This document shows positions 57,891 through 64,000 of a DNA stretch of 64,000 nt, one piece after another (the stretch's first letter is position 1; every line of letters begins with the position of its first letter). Source of the DNA: Byssochlamys sp. IMV 00236 (lineage: Eukaryota > Ascomycota > Eurotiomycetes > Eurotiales > Thermoascaceae). Made by a program: the position numbers and the translations under genes. The notes beneath the pieces are model-generated. The model was not told the DNA's origin, did no database searches, and saw only the letters and a list, made by a program, of their open reading frames with translations. Location of the stretch: contig MSJH02000800.1 in NCBI GenBank assembly GCA_001931875.2, positions 124,001-188,000 on the forward strand, written 5' to 3'.

Positions 57891-60611
57891 TCAGGCTTGA
57901 GCGGCATCTTCAGAGACTTCCTGCGGTCGGCCAAGTCCAACGCCTGCTCTCCTGCCTTGGACGATTGCTAACAGACATTGACCTGCACCCTCCAAGTCAC
58001 CTAGCAGTCCCACATGTCCGCGTTCACTTTTGACGAGCCCATCTCGGATAACCCGGTACCCTTCGGGTAACATGGCGGCAGAAGCAAGACACACACCGTC
58101 GCCAGCAGCGTAAGCAAGGTCGTCGTAGGCATCCTGGTGCTTTATGTGCTCGCGTGAAGTGACTCTCGCCCCGTATACTGTGGGTACTGATTTGCCGAAT
58201 AGCACTGCAAACGGGGGATACCGATTGTTTTCCTGGTGGGAAGGATTGAATGCGAGTTCCTGTTTGAATTGACGGACCTCGGACAGTGTTCGCCGCAGGT
58301 ATGCGACGGCCTCGTGCTTCGGGATTGTAGTTCCCATCCCAGCAGTTGTAGTTGTGCGCGGGTTCGTGGTCGGACCGACTGCTCCTTGCATTGCAGGTGC
58401 TGCTGTAGTGATCTGTTGTTCGCTCCCAGAATGACGCGGTTTGGACATTTGCTTCAACTCTTCGCCATTTCGTGGCACATGTCGTCCCTGCTCTTGTTCG
58501 CGGCCCGTCTTAGGAGCTGATGGATCCTCGTTCGTCCCATCTTTCCCGCCAAGTACTGTAGAGAATCGCTTTCCGACCTTTGGCAAGGACGGAAGCGAGC
58601 TGGGGATATCCATAAGGCCCTTCCTCGAATCGCCGCCCATTGGCGGCAGAGGCGCTGTTATGCATGGGGACAGTCTATACTCGTCCCATGTATCGACATT
58701 GAAAAAGTCAACCAAATATTCTTCCTTTGTTTTCTTGTTTATAAAACAACGGCCATCCTCCGGCAGCAGTGCATAACTCGTGCGGAAGGTAAAGTTCACC
58801 TGTGCCGTAAGGACACGGGAACTTAATAGGACTTCATCTCCATTTCGCAAGGGCCCTAGAATATTGACGCAGTGCTGAGGGACACCGGCATAGACGACGC
58901 CGGCGAACAAGTCCGGTCGTTGATTGACAGCATGCCTCGTGATCAGGCCACCGAGACTGTGTGCAACGACGAAAGCGCCTCTTTTCTCCGGCGGTGTATC
59001 AGGGCTGTTCGATGGTAGCTTCTCCAAAAACTCGATCAACCTGCGTGACAAGAGATGCGGACTCAGCCGCCAGTCATATCCATAGTCCCACACCCGAAGT
59101 TTTCCGTCTCTCGCATTCTCGCATTTTCGTAGTTTGTTCATCAACCTCCGACAAATGTCAACGGGGCCAATATGTGAAAGGGTGCCGGACGCTATGATCT
59201 TCTCTTCCATCTTCTCCTCATCTTCTGGCGTCAGGCCAACTTCAAGGTCGACTTTACGGATATTCAGACCAACTTTCATGGGTACCCAGAGTTGGCGGTG
59301 CGGTGGCTTAGCGGAGCGAAGGACAGATCCTCTGTATCCGCCTAAAACGACCACATCGCCGGTCAGCACTGACGTTGCTTGTGTCAAGGCAGGATACAAA
59401 ACTTCCTTCTTCGTCTTAGCCGACCGAGTCTTGGATTGTGAGTCAAACTTCGCTCGTCCGCCGTCAACTGCATGCTCTGTGTGTCCCAGTCGACGCTGAT
59501 GCACGTCACTGACAAAACGGCCGTAACCCCAGTCGCTCTTCATATCATGAAAATTCAACCCCGGCATGCTCAATAGTCTACTACTCGAGTCTTGAAGACT
59601 GTCCTTAATCGCCTTGAAGCGAACATTTACCTGCGAATGCACATTCTCATAGCGCGAGCGGTCTTCCAAGGAAGATGTCCGTGACAGATTCCTCAGATAT
59701 ATGGATTGGTCGGACGCTGACCTGCGTAAAGCGAGAGGTGGTCCAACTGTAGCAAGGCCGGGTCTCTGTTGGTAGGAATGTCTCGCCATGGTTGATTTAT
59801 TCAGAGGCTTAAGTTCGGAAATTGGCTCCTCACCCGCGGTGTTGGTATAGTCTGCACTAGTATATGGCCGCCGCTGATCAACTTGGGGCGCATCTTCAAG
59901 GGCTTGCTTTTGCTTCACTGGTTCCGACCTGGCACTCACGACTTTTGTTGACAGACTTCGGGAGCGGTTATGACCTGGTCCGGAGATCAAGGAAGATAGA
60001 GAAGATCGCTTGGTTAGAGAATTGAAGTCGGGAAGAAACTTCTTCAGCTTGATATTGGCCACTCCTTCTCCAGTCCATGCACGCGGGCGAGTAGGTAGAC
60101 CACTCAGGATAGTTCTTGTAAACCGAGAACGTGGACCCTCCTTCCCATCTTTGGGAACTGTCGTCGGGAACTCGGTTTGTCGAACCTCTTCTGCTTCTCG
60201 CTCATCTTCCTCGTCCGTAGCCTGTTTTGCATCGAGAGAGTCCGGTTCGGTGGTTATCGAGTGTAGATATTCTGGCCCACCTTCTTCGTCTGGAATCGTG
60301 CCAAAGTAGCTGCCGCCTTGATTCATCGCCCGGGCTTTCTCCTCCGCTGGTGTACTTCTCGCCTTCATCCGCGACTGCGCATGGCTGATACTGACTCCTA
60401 TGACGTCGTCCGCCTCGTCTTCGTCCGCAGAATCCACCATCTTGAGAGGATCGTCTTCATTTTCAGAACTAGTAGTTTGCTCCGACGTGTCGACACCTGT
60501 TCGTGAGGAGTCATTGACCTCACTGTCAGAGGCAGACACATCCAACATTTCCGACTCTATTGCGCCTGGCAGCTGCAGTACGCCACCAGCGCGTGTGTTT
60601 GTCGCGGCCAT
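57891..60611 (-). CDS. LCAT/PDAT-like acyltransferase (alpha/beta hydrolase)
   Basis: Single exon, 906 residues, from the ATG at 60611 (a GTG in frame at 60626 is not used). Residues 1 to about 380 are low-complexity and acidic or Ser/Thr-rich. The catalytic part resembles lecithin:cholesterol acyltransferase and phospholipid:diacylglycerol acyltransferase: VVVLGGYRGSVLRSA, YDWRLSPHLLSRRL, nucleophile Ser552 in VVAHSLGGLITRH, Asp838 in GDGVCLASA and His866 in RGHVGLLGD. The triad order and the spacing fit the family. No N-terminal membrane anchor like that of yeast Lro1 is obvious, so it may be cytosolic or peripheral. A role in phospholipid acyl transfer or lipase activity is likely. A Ser/Pro-rich insertion lies between the serine and the acid (about residues 640-750). 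Confidence 0.82.
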   Translation of the reverse strand: MAATNTRAGGVLQLPGAIESEMLDVSASDSEVNDSSRTGVDTSEQTTSSENEDDPLKMVDSADEDEADDVIGVSISHAQSRMKARSTPAEEKARAMNQGGSYFGTIPDEEGGPEYLHSITTEPDSLDAKQATDEEDEREAEEVRQTEFPTTVPKDGKEGPRSRFTRTILSGLPTRPRAWTGEGVANIKLKKFLPDFNSLTKRSSLSSLISGPGHNRSRSLSTKVVSARSEPVKQKQALEDAPQVDQRRPYTSADYTNTAGEEPISELKPLNKSTMARHSYQQRPGLATVGPPLALRRSASDQSIYLRNLSRTSSLEDRSRYENVHSQVNVRFKAIKDSLQDSSSRLLSMPGLNFHDMKSDWGYGRFVSDVHQRRLGHTEHAVDGGRAKFDSQSKTRSAKTKKEVLYPALTQATSVLTGDVVVLGGYRGSVLRSAKPPHRQLWVPMKVGLNIRKVDLEVGLTPEDEEKMEEKIIASGTLSHIGPVDICRRLMNKLRKCENARDGKLRVWDYGYDWRLSPHLLSRRLIEFLEKLPSNSPDTPPEKRGAFVVAHSLGGLITRHAVNQRPDLFAGVVYAGVPQHCVNILGPLRNGDEVLLSSRVLTAQVNFTFRTSYALLPEDGRCFINKKTKEEYLVDFFNVDTWDEYRLSPCITAPLPPMGGDSRKGLMDIPSSLPSLPKVGKRFSTVLGGKDGTNEDPSAPKTGREQEQGRHVPRNGEELKQMSKPRHSGSEQQITTAAPAMQGAVGPTTNPRTTTTAGMGTTIPKHEAVAYLRRTLSEVRQFKQELAFNPSHQENNRYPPFAVLFGKSVPTVYGARVTSREHIKHQDAYDDLAYAAGDGVCLASAAMLPEGYRVIRDGLVKSERGHVGLLGDLEGAGQCLLAIVQGRRAGVGLGRPQEVSEDAAQA

Positions 60612-62108
60612 GATCGGAAAACACACTGCGCGCGCGGACGGGTAAAAAAAGGATGTTGATTGATAAGAACAAAGAAATTTCTTGGCTTCAGAATGCGGGC
60701 CCCGTTGCTACCCCGCCAAGCTCGCTCTCCATATAATTGTAGAACCTGGGGAAGATGTAAGATCCATTGAGCGACTGTCAGGTTGGCCTCGTTGGGAGAT
60801 AAAAAAGGATGTCGTAGTTGGGTCTTCCGTCCCGGTTATGAACGGGGAATATCGAATATCATAAATAATCATAAATGGAGAATAAGCCGATCCCCTCGCT
60901 TCGTTTGTGACAAAGCCAGGAGTGAGAGGCGACACGGATACGGAAGTAAGAGCTAAGTTTTTGGACTCCACCGTCTGGAGTTCAGAACCACAGGCGCTCG
61001 TCCGGAAGCTGCGGGAGATCGAATGAGATCGAAACGACGTGCCAGCGGATCCAACGAAACCACTCACCGTATTCGTATCGGAGAATGCTCGAGAGCTATA
61101 TTCCAAGGGCAAGAGGCGTTTCGGACGTTTGCTTATATATCGACCCGCGCTTTGCTGTGCGCTCTCATGAAGTCATCACAGCTAGAACGTACTAGTTACC
61201 GTAATACCCGATGGATCTTTCCAACCTTCGGAGCCTGGTTCATCCAGCACAGCCTCAATAGAATAGACGGCTTCACGTTAGATCGATGCAGTTCGTCAGC
61301 CTGGCGTCCCTAGTGCTGTCCATCGGGAAGTAGTGAAAACACGCAGTAGTGTTGAATACCATTATCGCAGCAATGATGTCTGGGGGCCAAATGTGAAAAA
61401 GAAAAAGAAGAGAGTTGATAAATTGATTCTCTTCCTGAACCGGAAGCTTCGGTCGGGTCTCGATCACGTGCTCACCGTCTTGGCCTGAGGCAGAGAAGAC
61501 AAGATTTAAGACAACAGGAGGATAGACAACAGCTATCTATCTATAAAAGTTGGTTTCGACTTTGATTCATGATCTGTAGGTCTGGAACATACATGTGATT
61601 GCTCCGGCAGATCCCCTCCTTGGGACTGGTTAGTAAATGCTGCCTTGGGTAGGAAAAGCACCGATCAGCACACTCATCGCTCTAGAAAGACTAGTATGAG
61701 ATAGGCACTACTAATTCGACATTGTTGTCCACTCACGTCAGGAGAAGGAACTCCAAAATAAGACCACAGTTCAGGACAGTTTCTATATTGAAATGTGTTC
61801 AGGCTGTGCCTAGAAATGAACTACTTAAATGGAAAGTAGGCTGAAACGATATTTTGTGTTGACAGTCTATCGAACAAATGAAGCGCTTAAAACCCATTTA
61901 AGAGAAGACACGACGGTAATAGAATACTGAATATTGTATCAAGAGACCAGTGAGCTAGTCCTCAACTTCTTGCACAGTGCACTAAACATCCTTGAAATCA
62001 ATTGCAGTTTACCTGTGGTATCTCTCTGTCCTAATCGTCAAAAGTCATACAAGTCATCACTAGTATACAGGAATTTTGAAATATTCAGTCAAACATAGGT
62101 CGAACTGT
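60612..62108. other. Intergenic region upstream of the LCAT-like gene
   Basis: 1.5 kb with no supportable gene; the frames at 60.7-61.3 kb overlap on both strands and lack any recognisable sequence. Confidence 0.45.
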
Positions 62109-63026
62109 CTAGAACCGTCTCTGCGTGCCTTCGCGCGCCTTCGTAGACTCGGCGAAGTTGCCAGTCTGGATCTCACGCTGTCCTTCACGGGTGACAGCCT
62201 CGTTCTTGGCCACTCCCTCCTTGTCTCCAAATGCATCATCGATAGCCTTGCCGATGGATCCGCGAATGGATTCGCCAACACCCTGTGTCAAAGGTCAGTA
62301 CCGTCCCATCCTCAAGTTCATGGCTGGCTGTTAGCTTACATGAATGCCGGCGAGAGCACCCTTGAGACCACCGGTCTTGCTTCCACTGGTTCCTGTACTA
62401 CCGGTAGTGTCAGTAGTACCGGTTATGCCAGTCGTTTTACTCGTGGTTCCCGAATTGCCGTAACTGTTAGACGCCGTGGCAGAGTCCGTTCCTGCTTGGT
62501 AACCGGTTCCCGTGGCCGGGTTGTATCCCGTGGATGCATTTCCGGCGTTGTTTGTGTTGCTACTTGTAGGGAGAGGGGCTGAAGGAGCTCCAGTAGATGA
62601 TCCTCCAACGACAGGTGCTCTGTTTGCACCGGTACCCGTCTGGTTGGTGGTCTTCGTGGTTGTTTCGCCGGTCTTGCTGTTCACTCTAGGATCCAGCTTA
62701 TTCTCAATGCTCGAGGGATGCGGTCCGTTGTTGGCGCTAGCCGGGTTCGAAACCTGCGTGGTAGCACCTTCATGTGCGTTGCCGGTGGTGGTCGTTCCAG
62801 GAGCATATTGAGCGCGGTTGTTCAGGTCGCTGTCGACGCGGGGGTCCAGCTTGTTTGCGATGTTCGAGGAATGCGGTCCGGCGGTATTTGATGCTGGACC
62901 ATGTTGGTAAGAACTCGTGCTCGCTGCATCACCGGTGGAGGTTGTGGTACCTGTTGAGCTATCGACTCGAGGATCGAGCTTGTTTCCCAAGCTGGTAGAG
63001 TGGGGTCCCTGCTGAGTAGATGTCAT
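62109..63026 (-). CDS. Disordered KLDPRV-repeat protein, possible stress or LEA-like protein
   Basis: Two exons, 63026-62340 and 62282-62109, with a 57-bp intron (GTAAGC...ACACAG), give 286 residues. Three copies of a repeat with the pattern G-P-H-x(5)-N-K-L-D-P-R-V-x-S occur at about residues 7, 49 and 100. The middle is a Gly/Ser/Thr/Asn-rich linker. The C-terminus (GVGESIRGSIGKAIDDAFGDKEGVAKNEAVTREGQ) is amphipathic and Gly/Ala-rich, like late-embryogenesis or stress-protection proteins. No signal peptide or membrane segment is present. Similar fungal proteins are common but I cannot name a function. The (TA)n repeat upstream at 63145 is within its promoter. Confidence 0.75.
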
Positions 63027-63144
63027 TGTGAGATGTTTATAAGCTGGGCCGTTCTTGATCGGGAGAAAATGGTATCAATCAATATAAAATCTTGAGCTGG
63101 TATGGAGTATTGATTTCATGTTTTGCCAGGCGAGCAGCTGCCAG

Positions 63145-63175
<31 letters not shown>

Positions 63176-63744
63176 ACCTACATCATCGCAGGCAGGTGAC
63201 GTCATGCTGAACGTAGTCCGGAAGTGTCAACAAACATCAACATCAACATCATTGTCACTGTCAGTATTTCCTCGGCTGAAAATACTTGGAAATAATGGCG
63301 CCGATCATCGGTCCAGAGCGTCTATCGTGTGTGCATGTCGATGAAACAATCCTACTCAATAACTCAATACGGAGTACTCGAAGTTATGCACATGTTATAC
63401 GACTTATGAACTTCATGCCACCATCGACTCATCGAGGCATCAACCGTCTTGCAAAGGGAGCTTAACTTCACTTGGGCAGTTGATCTCCGCGCGCTAGACT
63501 TACGGGCCGGTTTTATTGCCCCCAACAGGGCTGACCCCGCGAGCCGAGGCTCTGAGATCTCGGCGATGCCGAGAGTATGCACGCGAAAGGTCAGGGTCCA
63601 GAACCACAGACAGTCAATGTGGATGTCCGTTGCTCTCTCTTCACTGTGACGTTCGAGTCTTGAGCTTCATTAATATATTCTCCCGAGGTTGCTTCTACAT
63701 ATTACTGGACTGAACCTTTCGCAGTCTCTGTCGCAGTTGTCAAA
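63027..63744. other. Divergent intergenic region (KLDPRV protein / reductase)
   Basis: About 720 bp of shared promoter. It contains the (TA)n tract and TACGGAGTA at 63368-63376. TATAA-like ATAAGCTGG on the minus side lies about 15 bp from the KLDPRV start. No gene seen. Confidence 0.45.
63145..63171. repeat. (TA)n microsatellite
   Basis: About 13 TA units in the promoter between two divergent genes. Confidence 0.9.
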
Positions 63745-64000
63745 ATGACCAGGTCAAATAAACAGGTGATCTACGTGAACCCACCATCCCCGGCCATTGA
63801 TCCGTCCCTGGAGAAAGGGACGTTTGGTCTGAAGGTAACGCCTGTTCCAGATCAAGTGCCAGAGGATAAGGTGCTGGTGCGGGTTCATTATCTGTCCCTC
63901 GATCCGGCTATGCGCCAGTGGCTCACTGCGAAGCGGTCATACATAGCGCCTGTTGAGCGTGGCGCTGTGATGCGTGGCCATGGTATCGCCCAAGTCATCG
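63745..64000 (+). CDS. NADP-dependent medium-chain oxidoreductase (LTB4DH/prostaglandin reductase-like), 3' truncated
   Basis: The frame starts at the ATG at 63745 and is open to the window edge (85 codons). The N-terminal MTRSNKQVIYVNPP, then DKVLVRVHYLSLDPAMRQWL and VMRGHGIAQVI match the start of the leukotriene B4 12-hydroxydehydrogenase/curcumin-reductase group of zinc-independent medium-chain dehydrogenases. These reduce alpha,beta-double bonds of enones with NADPH. The nucleotide-binding domain lies outside the window. Confidence 0.85.
   Translation, partial: MTRSNKQVIYVNPPSPAIDPSLEKGTFGLKVTPVPDQVPEDKVLVRVHYLSLDPAMRQWLTAKRSYIAPVERGAVMRGHGIAQVI

Noticed and set aside
60708..61313. Frames of 96 and 134 codons on opposite strands
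   Set aside because: They overlap each other in a promoter region and neither resembles a protein family.
1..64000. CRISPR array, bacterial operons or phage genes
   Set aside because: No regularly spaced repeats and no prokaryotic gene organisation; the intron-containing genes show a fungal nuclear genome.

Overview
This window reads as nuclear DNA of a filamentous ascomycete, most likely a member of the Eurotiales such as Aspergillus. The reasons are the short introns (about 42-123 bp, mostly GTATGT/GTAAGT donors, CTAAC/CTGAC branch motifs and CAG/TAG acceptors), monocistronic genes on both strands, typical fungal families (LadA, Clr5-ankyrin, Git3-like receptor, TMEM16 scramblase) and one AT-rich block with the look of repeat-induced point mutation (RIP). 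All identifications come from reading the translations; no database search was made.

Layout: 1-4489 carries the 3' part of a mitochondrial tRNA-modification gene (MTO1/MnmG) and ladA (L-arabinitol 4-dehydrogenase) behind a promoter rich in CreA/AraR-like motifs. 4867-10799 holds an aminodeoxychorismate lyase-like gene, a Clr5-ankyrin gene, a small two-finger C2H2 gene and a BTB-domain gene. 12383-19631 is a same-strand run of an MFS transporter, an FAD monooxygenase and a gamma-glutamyltranspeptidase. 20087-22609 is a TMEM16 scramblase. A 20-N assembly gap lies in a poly-T tract at 23524. 23696-30596 contains a large protein I do not recognise and a divergent MBD4-like T/G-mismatch DNA glycosylase.

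31385-38998 carries a large low-complexity protein, a two-domain hydrolase joining an isochorismatase-type cysteine amidohydrolase to an allophanate-hydrolase-type amidase, and a GNAT acetyltransferase. 39.0-48.3 kb is gene-poor. It is centred on a 3.55-kb extremely AT-rich block at 42015-45563 whose borders are a matching 17-bp terminal inverted repeat starting with TA; I interpret it as a RIP-degraded DNA transposon with GC-normal islands inside. The right part holds a Git3-like GPCR, a GPI-anchored Ser/Thr-rich wall protein with internal repeats, a mitochondrial OsmC/Ohr-like protein, an LCAT/PDAT-like acyltransferase, a KLDPRV-repeat protein and the 5' end of a medium-chain reductase.

How the genes relate: most are unrelated housekeeping or accessory genes. 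Three relationships are worth noting: the promoter motifs that fit pentose and carbon-catabolite control of ladA; the possible small MFS-monooxygenase-GGT module; and the two-step amide hydrolysis suggested by the fused hydrolase. Splice junctions were derived by hand from reading-frame continuity and are stated for each gene.
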